Positions 1 to 11,928 of a stretch of DNA of 64,000 nt are shown one piece after another. The first letter of the stretch is position 1; each line of letters begins with the position of its first letter. Below the pieces are notes generated by a model. It searched no databases. It was not told where the DNA came from and saw only the letters and a list, made by a program, of their open reading frames with translations. Source of the stretch: REEB95 sp035934235 (lineage in GTDB: Bacteria > Pseudomonadota > Alphaproteobacteria > ATCC43930 > CGMCC-115725); contig DASYYB010000066.1 in the NCBI GenBank assembly GCA_035934235.1, positions 31,964-95,963 on the forward strand. Direction: 5' to 3'. A program made the translations under genes and the position numbers.

Positions 1-161
1 AAGGCGAGTGCGATGAGCGCGAACTGCGCCATCGCCGCCAATCGACCCGCCGCCATCAGGTTGAGGTCGTTGCGCGCCGCGCCGGTCAGCGTCAGCCCGG
101 CTTGGAGCATCGCGACCGCCAGCGCCAGGATGAGCGCGAAATGGCCGAGTTCGATGATCAT
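1..161 (-). CDS. ccmF: Cytochrome c-type biogenesis protein CcmF, N-terminal part (runs off window)
   Basis: Only the first 53 codons are inside the window; the rest lies beyond position 1. The translation begins MIIELGHFALILALAVAML, the hydrophobic first membrane segment typical of CcmF. CcmF is the large inner-membrane subunit that, with CcmH, attaches haem from CcmE to apocytochrome c in the periplasm. The ATG at 161 overlaps the ccmE stop codon by four bases (ATGA), so the two are translationally coupled. It is the last visible gene of the ccmABCDEF operon. Identity rests on the N-terminal match plus operon position. Confidence 0.9.
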   Translation of the reverse strand, partial: MIIELGHFALILALAVAMLQAGLTLTGAARNDLNLMAAGRLAAMAQFALIALA

Positions 162-640
162 CGGATCGCTCCGGCGCCGGCGGGCGGCACCGGCGCGCCG
201 TTCGCGCCTTCCTGCCACCGGCCGGCCTTCTTCAGCGCGTCGACGACTTCCGGCGGCATATAGCGCTCGTCGTGCTTCGCCAGCAACGTCGTCGCCTTGA
301 AGCCGCCGCCAGGCGTCAGCCGGCCTTCGACCACGACGCCCTGACCTTCGCGGAAGAGATCGGGCACCGTGCCGCGATAGGTCACCGGCACGGATTTCCG
401 TCCGTCGGTGACGGTAAAATCGAGCGTCGAGCCGTCGGCCTCGTGCTTGACGCTGCCGGCCGCGACCAGGCCGCCGATCCGCACCAGCCGGCCCGGTGGA
501 ATATGTTCCGCATAAAGGTCGGACGGACCATAGAAGAAGACCAGATTATCGTTGAGCGCCGACAGCGTCAGGCCGACCGCAAGGCCGAGCAGCGCGACGC
601 CGCCGAGCACGAAATAAAGCCGCCGCCGCTTGCGCGTCAT
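158..640 (-). CDS. ccmE: Cytochrome c maturation haem chaperone CcmE
   Basis: This 160-aa protein has one N-terminal membrane anchor after a basic KRRRL start, followed by a periplasmic OB-fold domain. CcmE receives haem from CcmC and binds it covalently through a histidine. The motif LAKHDERYMPPE near residues 118-130 carries that histidine and the following tyrosine. Length is normal for the family. It overlaps ccmD upstream and ccmF downstream by four bases each. The C-terminal tail after the haem motif is alanine/proline-rich and variable, as in homologues. Confidence 0.96.
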   Translation of the reverse strand: MTRKRRRLYFVLGGVALLGLAVGLTLSALNDNLVFFYGPSDLYAEHIPPGRLVRIGGLVAAGSVKHEADGSTLDFTVTDGRKSVPVTYRGTVPDLFREGQGVVVEGRLTPGGGFKATTLLAKHDERYMPPEVVDALKKAGRWQEGANGAPVPPAGAGAIR

Positions 641-786
641 CGCCGCTCCTCGGCGTCGAGCGCGCGTTGCGCCCGGCGATAGCCGATCATGCTATGCGCC
701 AGCAGGCCGACGAGCACGATCACCGCGACGCCATAGGCCGGCCAGACGAAGCGGGCATAGCCGCCCATGGCGAAGAACTGCGCCAT
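637..786 (-). CDS. ccmD: Haem exporter protein CcmD
   Basis: This is a 49-aa single-pass membrane protein. Residues about 13-35 form a hydrophobic helix (FVWPAYGVAVIVLVGLLAHS), followed by a basic/charged C-terminal tail with YRRAQRALDAEERR. The pattern MGGYARFVWPAY is typical of CcmD, the small subunit that helps release holo-CcmE from the CcmABC transporter. The ATG at 786 shares one base with the ccmC stop (TGATG), and its stop overlaps the ccmE start. Longer in-frame extensions upstream lie over ccmC and are rejected. Confidence 0.93.
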   Translation of the reverse strand: MAQFFAMGGYARFVWPAYGVAVIVLVGLLAHSMIGYRRAQRALDAEERR

Positions 787-1496
787 CACGTGCCGAAACG
801 CAACGCGCGCAGCTTGGCGCGCAACAACGCGGTCCGCATGCGCAGCATCAGCAGCACCGCGAACAGGAAAAGAAACCCGGCCGCCATGACCAGCAGCGGC
901 CACAGCATCGAGACGGCGATAGTCGGGCCGCCCATGCGGAACACGCTCGCCTTCTGGTGCAGCGTGTTCCACCAGTCGACCGAGAATTTGATGATCGGCA
1001 GATTGACCACGCCGACGATGGCGAGGATCGCCGCGGCGCGCGAGCCGCGCGTGCGGTCGTCGAACGCGTTGGCCAGCGCGATAAAGCCGAGGTAGAGGAA
1101 AAACAGGACCAGCACCGAGGTCAGTCGCGCGTCCCACACCCACCAGGTGCCCCACATTGGTTCGCCCCACAGCGAACCGCTGACCAGACAGACCAGCGTA
1201 AAGCCCGCCCCAATGGGCGCGGCGCTTTCGGCCGCGATATGCGCCAGCGGATGCCGCCAGATCAATGCCACGGCGCTCGCGACCGCCATCACCGCATAGA
1301 CCAGGCTCGCCAGCCACGCCGAGGGCACGTGCACGTACATGATCTTGACCGCTTCGCCCTGCTGATAGTCGGGTGGTGCGATGAACAGGGCACCATAGAG
1401 TCCGATCGCGATCAGCCCGGCCGCTGCGGCGCTGCACCACGGCAGCAGGGCAGCCGACAGGCGCATGAAACGGGCCGGATTGGCGAAGCGCTGCAT
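786..1496 (-). CDS. ccmC: Haem exporter permease CcmC
   Basis: This 236-aa polytopic protein of the haem-handling HemeHP superfamily has about six membrane helices and the tryptophan-rich WWD signature, seen as WGTWWVWDARLT around residue 125. CcmC loads haem onto CcmE on the periplasmic side. Conserved histidines flank the WWD motif (for example in MYVHVPSAW). The ATG at 1496 follows the ccmB stop by 14 bases, and the gene ends in a one-base overlap with ccmD. A longer in-frame ORF upstream lies over ccmB and is not coding. Confidence 0.96.
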   Translation of the reverse strand: MQRFANPARFMRLSAALLPWCSAAAAGLIAIGLYGALFIAPPDYQQGEAVKIMYVHVPSAWLASLVYAVMAVASAVALIWRHPLAHIAAESAAPIGAGFTLVCLVSGSLWGEPMWGTWWVWDARLTSVLVLFFLYLGFIALANAFDDRTRGSRAAAILAIVGVVNLPIIKFSVDWWNTLHQKASVFRMGGPTIAVSMLWPLLVMAAGFLFLFAVLLMLRMRTALLRAKLRALRFGT

Positions 1497-1510
1497 GGCC
1501 GGTTTTTCTG

Positions 1511-2176
1511 CTATTCGAGCGCCTGGCGCAAGGCTGCTGCCGCCGCCCATGGCGCCAACGCCAGCGACCCCGCGAAGAGCGCCGCCAGCAGCAAAAGATG
1601 CGGCCGCGATTCGAGGCCCAAGGCGGCGGCATCGCAGGCGGCGACGCCGAAGATCAGGACCGGAATGTAAAGCGGCAGCACCAACAGCGACAGCAGGACG
1701 CCGGCGCGCCGCGCGCCCAGCGTCAACGCCGCGCCGATCGCGCCGATCAGGCTCAGCACCGGCGTGCCCAGCAGCAGCGCCGCGATCAGCGCCGGATAAC
1801 CGGCCGCATCGAAATGCAGCACCAGCGCCAGCAGCGGCGCGATGATCGTCAGCGGCAAACCGGTGGTAAGCCAATGCGCCGCGCATTTCGCCAGCACCTG
1901 AATCTCGAGCGGCACCGGCATGAGCGACAGCGCTTCCAAACTTCCATCCTGGAAGTCGGCGTCGAACAGCCGCTCGAGCGAGAGCAACGCCGCCAGCAAC
2001 GCCGTCACCCACAACACGCCCGCCGCGATGCGCGCCAGCAAATCCGGATCCGGTCCGACGCCGAAGGGGAACAGGATCACCGCCAACGCGAAGAACGCGA
2101 CGACGTTGGCGACGTCGCCGCCCTGACGGAACGCCAGCCGCAGATCGCGCGTCAGCAGCGCAGTGAAGCCGCTCAT
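1511..2176 (-). CDS. ccmB: Haem exporter permease CcmB
   Basis: This 221-aa integral membrane protein has about six hydrophobic segments. The opening TALLTRDLRLAFRQGGD is typical of CcmB, as is the family-conserved QDGSLEALSLMPVPLE stretch near residue 75. CcmB is the membrane partner of the CcmA ATPase in the CcmABCD complex that frees haem-loaded CcmE. The ATG at 2176 overlaps the ccmA stop by four bases, so ccmA and ccmB are coupled. Length matches the family. Confidence 0.95.
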   Translation of the reverse strand: MSGFTALLTRDLRLAFRQGGDVANVVAFFALAVILFPFGVGPDPDLLARIAAGVLWVTALLAALLSLERLFDADFQDGSLEALSLMPVPLEIQVLAKCAAHWLTTGLPLTIIAPLLALVLHFDAAGYPALIAALLLGTPVLSLIGAIGAALTLGARRAGVLLSLLVLPLYIPVLIFGVAACDAAALGLESRPHLLLLAALFAGSLALAPWAAAAALRQALE

Positions 2177-2817
2177 CCTTGTCTCCTGGCGTGGGCGGCG
2201 AGCGACAGGGTGTGCGCGTCGGGCAACGGCAGTGGTGCATGCGTCGCCAGCGCGACGCAACCGCCGGCGCGCCGATGGTCGGCGATCGCCGTCAGCAGAA
2301 TCTCGGTCGCTTCCGCGTCGAGGCTGGTGGTCGGCTCGTCGAGCAGCCACAGCATCGCAGGCGATGCCACCAGCCGCGCCAGGCCGAGCCGCTTGCGCTC
2401 GCCGGCTGACAGATAACGCGTCGGCCAGGCGGCGCGCGCATCGAGACGGAAGCGGCGCAGGGCGTCGAGGGCGCGGCCGTTCGGGCCGCGCATCCCGGCC
2501 CAGAACGCCAGATTCTCCTCGGCCGTCAGGGCCAGCTTCACCGCGTCTTGATGGCCGATGTAATGGAGCCGGGCGCGGTGGGCGGCGGGGTCGTCGGCGA
2601 TGGTGGCGCCATCCCAGGCGATCACGCCTTGTTCGGGCCGTGCGAGTCCGGCCATGAGGCGCAACAGGCTGGTCTTGCCGCTGCCGTTGGGGCCGCCGAG
2701 CAGCAACGCGTCACCCGGCGCCAGCGCGAAGGCGACGTCCTTGAACACCCGGCGCTCGCCGCGGCGGCACGCAAGTCCTTCACCGGTAAATGAATTCCGC
2801 GATTCCCGGCCCGCCAT
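2173..2817 (-). CDS. ccmA: Haem exporter ATP-binding protein CcmA
   Basis: This is a 214-aa ABC-type ATPase. Walker A is GGPNGSGKTS near residue 42, the signature is LSAGERKRLGLARL near residue 136, and Walker B is MLWLLDEPTTSLD near residue 155. It energises the CcmABCD complex during cytochrome c maturation. It is the first gene of the ccmABCDEF operon, so the promoter should lie in the roughly 60 bases between its start and the terminator at 2878-2917. No clear -35/-10 pair could be picked there. Confidence 0.95.
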   Translation of the reverse strand: MAGRESRNSFTGEGLACRRGERRVFKDVAFALAPGDALLLGGPNGSGKTSLLRLMAGLARPEQGVIAWDGATIADDPAAHRARLHYIGHQDAVKLALTAEENLAFWAGMRGPNGRALDALRRFRLDARAAWPTRYLSAGERKRLGLARLVASPAMLWLLDEPTTSLDAEATEILLTAIADHRRAGGCVALATHAPLPLPDAHTLSLAAHARRQG

Positions 2818-2877
2818 GGCGCGGCACTATGCCATGGGCCGGGCACGCCGACTCCGGCAAAACGCCGCGGCCGGGTT

Positions 2878-2917
2878 AAAAAAGTGACGGCCTCGGTGGG
2901 GGAGGTACCGAGGCCGT
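2878..2917 (-). terminator. Rho-independent terminator, minus strand
   Basis: A perfect 11-bp stem (2887-2897 with 2907-2917, acggcctcggt/accgaggccgt) has a 9-base loop. On the minus strand it is followed by a run of six Ts (complement of 2878-2883). It would end transcripts of the membrane-protein gene at 3099-4556 before ccmA and so insulates the ccm operon. The spacer 2918-3098 holds nothing else recognised. Confidence 0.8.
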
Positions 2918-3098
2918 CGAATTAGAGCGGTCGGGGGGCGACCGCTTCATGGAGATGTGAGACAAGCCAAAAGCCAAATGTCTCTCACCGGCCGCGATGA
3001 AAGCCCGGGATTGAGACCCGATTTGGATCGAAATGTGGCGAAAGCATGATTTGTGGCCCGACCCGGCGCGATCACCGATTTGGCTCAAAAGGCCGCGT

Positions 3099-4556
3099 TC
3101 AGCGGCCGGCGGTGGCGTCGGCGCGGACCGCCGTCAGGCCGTAATAACGGGCCGTCCAGCGATTGATCCAGAATTGGTCGTCGCCGCGGATATCGGCATG
3201 GAAGACGTAGGAACGCGGAAAGTCGGCCTTGGCGATCACCGGCAGCACCGCATTCGCGGTGCCCGCGGCTTGCAGCCGGCGCAACGTCGCGTCGCGCGCG
3301 ACCATGAAGGCGTGAAACGATTCGGCCGGTCTGCGCAAATCGGCGATGCCGGCGACGATGTTGCGGCTCGCCGGCAAGGCCACGGCAAGCGCGACCAATA
3401 GCCAGCGCACCGCCCGGCCGCCGTCGATCCGCCACGCCGTCAGCCTGCGGGCGGCCTGCGGCGCCCAGGCGCTGACGACGATCAGACCGCTGCAGAGGAA
3501 GGCGAGGTGGATTGCGGCCAGTGTTCGCGCCGGCACCGCGCCGCCCAGCGCCACCGCCGGCACGACGTAGAGCGCCGCCAGTACGGCGGGAAACAATCCG
3601 GTGAGCGCCCAGCGCGCCGGCGCGGTCAGCCGCTCGCTCCAACGCGGCGCGACGGTGCCGTGCGCGCGCAACGCAATCAGCAAGCCGGCGGCGGCGAGCG
3701 TCTTGGGATCGATGGTCCAAAGCGCGGCATGGCTCGCGATCTGTGCCAGCGCCGTGCCGACAAGCGCGGGCAGGGCTGGTGCGGCGCCGACCGCGGCCTC
3801 GCGCGCGCCGTTGCCGGGCGCGACGACGACCACCGCAAGCCCGACAAGCGCGGCGGCGAACCCGACCAGCGCTGCCGGCCGCCAGCGGCCACTGGCGAGG
3901 CGAGCCGCGATGGCGACCGTAGCGAACAATCCGACCTCGAGCGAAGCCGCAAGCTCGTGCAGGCCGCTGACGAAGAAGGCCGAAGCGGCCAGGGCCGCCA
4001 GTCGCACGACGCCAGCGGGCGCCACCGCCAGGTCGAGACGGCAAGCGGCAAAGGCGAGCGCGATCGCGGCCGACCAGCCGAGCTGGTACTCGACTTCGGC
4101 GGCGCGCCAGAAAAACAGCTCGTTGACGCTCGGCGATTCGGCCCACCACAGCGCCGCGAAGACGGCGACGACCAGCAACGTCGCGCGCGAACGCCAGCGC
4201 AGGCCCAGAACGCCGGCGATAAACGGCGACAGCATCGCCAGCGACAGCAGCGTGATCGCCATCAGGCTGGCGCCGTAGAACCGCGTCAGCGGCAGCACAG
4301 CGGCGATGACAAAGTGCACAAAGCCGGCGGCCCAGCGACACGACCACGTCGTGTATTCGATCCAGACGCCGCCGAAAATGCCGTGGGTGCGGCCTTCGAC
4401 CGCGCGGACGAAATCGTCGGCGATCGGCCAGGTGAACAGAAACAAGCCGGTCGCGACCGCGAAGATGAACGCGACCGACAACGCCAGCAGAATGGCGGAG
4501 GACGTGGCAGTCTGCACCGCCGCAGGCGCGGTCGCACGGTCGGCCGGCAACGCCAT
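3099..4556 (-). CDS. Polytopic membrane protein of unknown function (glucosyltransferase/DUF6056-like)
   Basis: This 485-aa protein has about ten or more hydrophobic segments and no cytoplasmic catalytic domain. An early loop contains WPIADDFVRAVEGRT, with the acidic pair in the first large loop that is seen in GT-C type membrane glycosyltransferases and DUF6056 proteins. A later SVNELFFWRAAEVEYQLGW stretch also resembles that group. A role in transferring sugars from a lipid carrier is therefore possible but not shown. It stands alone, divergent from aconitase, and ends at the terminator at 2878-2917. The family assignment comes from pattern memory and is tentative. Confidence 0.6.
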   Translation of the reverse strand: MALPADRATAPAAVQTATSSAILLALSVAFIFAVATGLFLFTWPIADDFVRAVEGRTHGIFGGVWIEYTTWSCRWAAGFVHFVIAAVLPLTRFYGASLMAITLLSLAMLSPFIAGVLGLRWRSRATLLVVAVFAALWWAESPSVNELFFWRAAEVEYQLGWSAAIALAFAACRLDLAVAPAGVVRLAALAASAFFVSGLHELAASLEVGLFATVAIAARLASGRWRPAALVGFAAALVGLAVVVVAPGNGAREAAVGAAPALPALVGTALAQIASHAALWTIDPKTLAAAGLLIALRAHGTVAPRWSERLTAPARWALTGLFPAVLAALYVVPAVALGGAVPARTLAAIHLAFLCSGLIVVSAWAPQAARRLTAWRIDGGRAVRWLLVALAVALPASRNIVAGIADLRRPAESFHAFMVARDATLRRLQAAGTANAVLPVIAKADFPRSYVFHADIRGDDQFWINRWTARYYGLTAVRADATAGR

Positions 4557-4767
4557 GGGCGGAGATCGCCTCGCTCGACGTCAGTGTTCGATGGGTGCCG
4601 ATCATAGTACGCGGCGTGGCGATCGCCAAATCCGGGGTCGCCGGCGATATCGGCGCCTGCGCGGCGCGCATGGTCGCCGTGCTGCGCTTGATCTCGCGCG
4701 CCGGACGCGGTAGCAGCAACCGTTGACGCCGGGCCCCGTTAGCGAAGAAGAGAAGAGAGGCAGCCTC

Positions 4768-7470
<2,703 letters not shown>

Positions 7471-7480
7471 CGCCGCGCCG

Positions 7481-7798
7481 TCACTTCAGCGGTGAAAATG
7501 CGACCGGGTTGAGTATCTTGGTTTCCTGTGCGATCAACGCGCCAGCCGGCTGGTTCTTGAGATAGTCCTGCCAGCGCGGATCCTTGGCCATGGCGCCGCG
7601 CTTCTGCTCGCGTTCGGCAAGCGAATTGTAGGCCCAGATGTGCGTGATCTGGTTGAGCGTGCCGATCTCGGCAGTGCCGAAGAAGATCAGCTTGCCGAGC
7701 ATCTCCTGCTGAATCGGCAGGCCGTTCTTGCCGTAATAGTCGAGCCACTGTTGTGTCTTGCCGACGGCGGCGGTGTAAGTGCGAATTTCGAGGATCAT
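7481..7798 (-). CDS. NIPSNAP family protein
   Basis: This 105-aa protein fits the NIPSNAP family (dimeric alpha-beta barrel fold). It begins MILEIRTYTAAVGKTQQWLDYY, with the IRTY start and the later ITHIWAYNSLAEREQKR block characteristic of the family. The biochemical function of bacterial members is not settled. AGGGAGG stands five bases before the ATG at 7798. It follows the amidase gene by 9 bases on the same strand, so the two are likely co-transcribed. It may act with or beside the amidase, but that is inference from position. Confidence 0.88.
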   Translation of the reverse strand: MILEIRTYTAAVGKTQQWLDYYGKNGLPIQQEMLGKLIFFGTAEIGTLNQITHIWAYNSLAEREQKRGAMAKDPRWQDYLKNQPAGALIAQETKILNPVAFSPLK

Positions 7799-7807
7799 GC
7801 AACCTCC

Positions 7808-9022
7808 CTAAGCGCCGCAATTTGGCGCGAGCTTGAATGCGAGATCGAGCAGCGTTTCGTCGCCGCGGTCCCAGCCGATGAACGACAATCCAACCGGCAG
7901 GCCGCCGATCTGCGCTGCCGGAATCGTCACCTGCGGCAGGCCCGACACGCCGGCGATGCAGGTCAGCGCCATGACGCGGGCGCGGAAATCGTCGAGCGTC
8001 GGCGTATCGGCGTCGGTTTCGGGTGCGACGCACGGCACCGTCGGCAGACAGAGCACGGTGCCGACCGGCACGTGCGCGCGGATCGCCTTGCGGGCCGCGG
8101 CCCGCACCTGCCGTGCGGTGTGTGCCTGGTCCGCGGTCACGGTGGCGGCAAACGCCAGCCGCTCCTTGATGCCGGGGCCGAGTGTCGGCTGATGACGTGC
8201 CATCCATTTGCCGTACGCCGACCAAATCTCGCGGCCCTGGATGGTGCGGAAGGCGTCGCGCCAGGCGGCGGTGTCGGCGGGTGCAACGACAACGTCGTCT
8301 GTCGCCGGCAATAGCGCGGCTGCGCGCCCGAGAAAATGGCGCAACACCTCGGCCACTTCGATGTCGGCCTGCGCCCAGGCGTCGGTCGCCAACAGCACAC
8401 GTCGGATCGGCGCACGCCGACCCTTGTCGCCGAGCAGCACCGGTCCAATGCGCGCCAGGATTCCTGGCGTCGCCGCGAACCAGCCGATACAATCGAAGCT
8501 CGGCGCCATCGGCATCGCGCCGACCGCGCTGACGCGGCCGTGGCTCGGCCGCAAGCCGTAGACGCCATTGAACGCAGCCGGCACGCGCACCGAGCCGCCG
8601 GTGTCGCTGCCGAGCGCGAAATCGCACGCGCCTGCGGCGACAGCGACCGCCGAGCCCGACGATGAACCGCCCGGCAAGCGTCCCGGCGCACGCGGATTGA
8701 CCGGCGTGCCGTAATGCGCGTTGGCGCCGGTAACGCTGAAGAAGAATTCGTCGCACACCGTCTTGCCGACGATGGTGGCGCCGGCGGCGAGGACGCGCCG
8801 GACGGCCTCGGCGTGACGCCACGCCGGCCGGCCGGTCGCCAGCCACGCCGGATTGCCGCCGCCGGCGCGTTCGCCTTTGACGTCGAACATGTCCTTGATC
8901 GCGCAGCTGAGACCGGCCAGCGGACCGCGCGCCGCGCCGGCGAGCGGTTGCAGCAGATCGTGCGGCACAAAAGCGCTGCTGCGGCGGCTCGGAGCGGCAA
9001 CCGCCATTCGCGGGGGCGACAT
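7808..9022 (-). CDS. Amidase (amidase-signature family)
   Basis: This 404-aa hydrolase of the amidase-signature family uses a Ser-cisSer-Lys triad. The lysine lies in CAIKDMFDVKGE, the cis-serine in LPGGSSSGSAVAVAAG and the nucleophilic serine in SDTGGSVRVPA. The start at 9022 is chosen because AAGAGGA lies five bases upstream; an in-frame ATG at 9040 has only a weak site. The substrate cannot be read from sequence. The protein is shorter than GatA and there are no gatB/gatC neighbours, so a catabolic amidase is more likely than tRNA amidotransferase. It precedes the NIPSNAP gene in a two-gene operon. Confidence 0.9.
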   Translation of the reverse strand: MSPPRMAVAAPSRRSSAFVPHDLLQPLAGAARGPLAGLSCAIKDMFDVKGERAGGGNPAWLATGRPAWRHAEAVRRVLAAGATIVGKTVCDEFFFSVTGANAHYGTPVNPRAPGRLPGGSSSGSAVAVAAGACDFALGSDTGGSVRVPAAFNGVYGLRPSHGRVSAVGAMPMAPSFDCIGWFAATPGILARIGPVLLGDKGRRAPIRRVLLATDAWAQADIEVAEVLRHFLGRAAALLPATDDVVVAPADTAAWRDAFRTIQGREIWSAYGKWMARHQPTLGPGIKERLAFAATVTADQAHTARQVRAAARKAIRAHVPVGTVLCLPTVPCVAPETDADTPTLDDFRARVMALTCIAGVSGLPQVTIPAAQIGGLPVGLSFIGWDRGDETLLDLAFKLAPNCGA

Positions 9023-9143
9023 CGCGATCCTCTTCGGCATGGAATAAAGCCTATCCGGCGCGGCAACGGAAGCGGCAAGCGCTTTCACCACGATGTGATA
9101 AAGCGCGACTGGCGTGTGGCGCGGCGCCGTCGCAAGATGCGAC

Positions 9144-9914
9144 ATGCTCCGGCCGCGTCTCCATCTGCTGATCGTTTTCGCGTCGCTGGCCGCGCTGGCG
9201 GCCGATTCGGCGGGCGCCGAGGAATCGGCATCGCCGGTATCGATGGCGGCGCATCCAGCGCCCGTGGTCGTCGAGCTGTTCACGTCGCAGGGTTGCAGCA
9301 GCTGCCTGCCGGCCGATGCGTATTTCGGCGAGCTGACGAAGCGGCCGGACGTGATCGCGCTCGGCTTCCACGTCGATTACTGGAACTACATCGGCTGGGA
9401 CGATCCGTTCGCCAAACCGTGGGCGACTGGGCGCCAACGCGAATACCAGGACAGTCTCAAAACCCGTTTCGTCTATACGCCGCAGGTCGTGGTCGACGGC
9501 GCTGCCGAGACGGTGGGCTCGGACGACGAGAAATGCGATGCCCTGATCGACGCCGCCAAGACGAAGGCCGCGCCGCGCCCGACGCTCGCGCTGCACTGGC
9601 GCGCGGACGGCGCGCTCGCCGTCGACGTCGGTTCAGGCCAATCACCGGCCGGCCAGCCGGCGACGCTGTGGCTGATCGGCTACGACGCGACGCATACGAC
9701 ACAAGTGCTGCGCGGCGAGAACGAGGGCCGCACGATCACCGATTTCCACCCGGTGCGCAGCTATAGTGCACTCGGCAAATGGGCGGGCTGGTCGGCCGAA
9801 TTCATCGTGCCCGCTGCCAAGGTCAAGATGCTCGGCAACGGCGGTATCGCGGTTCTGCTGCAAGAGCACGGTACCGGCCCGATCCTGACCGCGGCGCAGA
9901 TCGCGCAGCGCTGA
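9144..9914 (+). CDS. DUF1223 family secreted thioredoxin-like protein
   Basis: This 256-aa protein has an N-terminal signal peptide (LRPRLHLLIVFASLAALAAD, cleaved near an alanine pair around residue 23). After it comes VVELFTSQGCSSCLPAD, a CxxC motif in the thioredoxin-like position that defines DUF1223. Later blocks HVDYWNYIGWDDPF and YTPQVVVDG are also family hallmarks. It is likely periplasmic and possibly redox-active; no enzymatic role has been established for the family. The ATG at 9144 is preferred over the in-frame GTG at 9114 because it begins directly with the signal sequence. It converges on htpG. Confidence 0.9.
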   Translation: MLRPRLHLLIVFASLAALAADSAGAEESASPVSMAAHPAPVVVELFTSQGCSSCLPADAYFGELTKRPDVIALGFHVDYWNYIGWDDPFAKPWATGRQREYQDSLKTRFVYTPQVVVDGAAETVGSDDEKCDALIDAAKTKAAPRPTLALHWRADGALAVDVGSGQSPAGQPATLWLIGYDATHTTQVLRGENEGRTITDFHPVRSYSALGKWAGWSAEFIVPAAKVKMLGNGGIAVLLQEHGTGPILTAAQIAQR

Positions 9915-9918
9915 CGGC

Positions 9919-11781
9919 TCAGGCCGCCAGGCCTTTCGCCAACAGGTCGGACAGACGCCGCGCGAAAGCGGACGGATCGGGCAGCTGCTCACCTTCGAGA
10001 ATGCGCGCTTGGTCGAGCAGCACCCAGGCGAAATCGCCGAGCGCGTTCGCTGCGCCTTCTTTGCCGGCCAAGTCGGCCAGGCGCGCGATCAACGGGTGTT
10101 TCGGATTGATCTCCAGGATACGCTTGCTCACCTCGTCGAGCTTCTGATGCTGGCGCAATAGGCGTTCGAGGCGCATGTCGAGATCGCCTTCGTCGGCCAC
10201 CAGGCAGACGGCGCTGTCGGTCAGGTGCGTCGAGACGCGCACGTCCTTCACCGCGTCGCCCAGCGACAGCTTCATCAGCGCGATCAGACTGCCGGTCGCC
10301 GTGTCGGCCTTGGGCGGCTCGGCCGCATCCTTCGCTTCGGCGGCCAGACCGTCGAGGTCCGCCGCGCCGCGCGTCGCCGACTTGAACGGCGTGTCCTTGT
10401 AGACGCCGAGCGCCGGCAGCCAGAACTCGTCGACCGGATCGGTCAGCAGCAGCACTTCGACGCCGCGCGCGCGAAAGCCTTCGAGCTGCGGACTGCGCGC
10501 GATGCGTTCTGGCGTGTCGCCGCTGATGGTGTAGATCGCCTTCTGGCCGGGCTTCATGCGCGCCACGTATTCGTCGAGCGACACCAGGCCATTGCCGGCG
10601 GTGGAGCGGAATCGCACCAGCGGCAGAAGCTCGTCGCGCTGCTCGCGGTCCTCGTAAAGGCCCTCTTTCAGAACCGCGCCGAAATTGTCCCAGAACGTGG
10701 CGTATTCTGCGGGTGCGTCCTTGGCTTTCTTGGCCAACTCGCCCAGCACGCGCTTGGTGATCTGCGTTCGCATCCGCGTCAATGTCGGGTTCGCTTGCAG
10801 CATCTCGCGGCTGACGTTGAGCGGCAGGTCTTCGGAATCGACGATGCCCTTGAGGAACCGCAAATAGGCCGGCAGCAGCGGCTGGCAATCGTCGGTGACG
10901 AAGACGCGTTTGACGTAAAGCTTCACCCGGTGCTTGCGTTCGGGATCGAACAGATCGAACGGTTTCGCCGACGGCACGAACAGCAGGCTGGTGTATTCGA
11001 GCGTGCCTTCGGCGCGGCTGTGCAGGGTAAGCCACGGCTTGTCGAACGCATGGCCGACATGGTGATAGAACTCGCGATACTGCTCGGCCGTGATCTCGCT
11101 CTTAGGCCGGAGCCACAGCGCCGAGGCGGCGTTGATCGCCTCATCCTTGCCGTGGTCGTGCAGGACGATCGGCACGGCGATGTGGTCGGAATGGCGCTTG
11201 ACCACCGCGCGCAAACGCGCCGGATCGGTGAACTCGACCGCGTCATCCTTGAGATGGAGAGTCACGGCGGTGCCGCGCGACTCCTTGGCCCCGGCGTCCA
11301 CCGTGTAATCGCCCTTGCCGTCCGACACCCAGAGATGGGCGGTTTCCTCGCCGGCCTTGCGTGACAGCACCTCGACCTTGTCCGCGACCATGAACGCCGA
11401 ATAGAAGCCGACGCCGAATTGGCCGATGAGCGCCACGTCCTTGCGCTGATCGCCGGACAGGTTCTTGACGAAGGCCGAGGTGCCCGAGCGCGCGATGGTG
11501 CCGAGATTGTCGATCAGCTCGTCGCGGCTCATGCCGATGCCATTGTCGGCGACGGTCAGGGTGCGTGCCGCGGTGTCGGCAGTGAGGGTGATGCGGTAGG
11601 CGGCGTCGCCTTTGACCAGTTCAGGCTGGGTCAGCGCCAGGTAACGCAGCCGGTCGCAGGCGTCCGATGCGTTCGAGATCAGCTCGCGCAGGAAAACCTC
11701 GCGCTCGCTGTAAAGCGAATGCGCCACGATCTCGAGCAGGCGGCTGACTTCCGCCTCGAAGTTGCGTTTTTCCGCCGTCAT
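9919..11781 (-). CDS. htpG: Molecular chaperone HtpG (Hsp90)
   Basis: This 620-aa bacterial Hsp90 has the N-terminal GHKL ATPase domain with LRELISNASDACDRLR, DNGIGMSRDEL and GQFGVGFYSAFMVAD. The middle domain follows (VKRVFVTDDC, SEDLPLNVSREMLQ), then the C-terminal dimerisation domain. It refolds stress-damaged proteins in the cytosol. GGGGAG precedes the ATG at 11781. A much longer in-frame ORF upstream (to 12018) has low-complexity content and is rejected. It is monocistronic and divergent from the MHS transporter. Confidence 0.97.
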   Translation of the reverse strand: MTAEKRNFEAEVSRLLEIVAHSLYSEREVFLRELISNASDACDRLRYLALTQPELVKGDAAYRITLTADTAARTLTVADNGIGMSRDELIDNLGTIARSGTSAFVKNLSGDQRKDVALIGQFGVGFYSAFMVADKVEVLSRKAGEETAHLWVSDGKGDYTVDAGAKESRGTAVTLHLKDDAVEFTDPARLRAVVKRHSDHIAVPIVLHDHGKDEAINAASALWLRPKSEITAEQYREFYHHVGHAFDKPWLTLHSRAEGTLEYTSLLFVPSAKPFDLFDPERKHRVKLYVKRVFVTDDCQPLLPAYLRFLKGIVDSEDLPLNVSREMLQANPTLTRMRTQITKRVLGELAKKAKDAPAEYATFWDNFGAVLKEGLYEDREQRDELLPLVRFRSTAGNGLVSLDEYVARMKPGQKAIYTISGDTPERIARSPQLEGFRARGVEVLLLTDPVDEFWLPALGVYKDTPFKSATRGAADLDGLAAEAKDAAEPPKADTATGSLIALMKLSLGDAVKDVRVSTHLTDSAVCLVADEGDLDMRLERLLRQHQKLDEVSKRILEINPKHPLIARLADLAGKEGAANALGDFAWVLLDQARILEGEQLPDPSAFARRLSDLLAKGLAA

Positions 11782-11928
11782 TCCCGCACGCTCCCCATTC
11801 CGACCCAATCCCCGCCTGTCGCCGGGTCGCGCCAGATATGAGGAAGGCGCTGCCGCACTGCAATAGGGCGCATGCGGCCGCAGGCTTGGACGGCAATCCC
11901 CGGCCGGGTTATCCTTCGGTGTGGAGTC

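Noticed and set aside
2876..3088. 70-codon minus-strand frame after the membrane protein gene
   Set aside because: It runs through the terminator hairpin at 2887-2917 and has no ribosome site or similarity.
4620..4725. Short plus-strand frame before acnA ending at 4725
   Set aside because: No start with a ribosome site and no recognisable sequence; probably chance.
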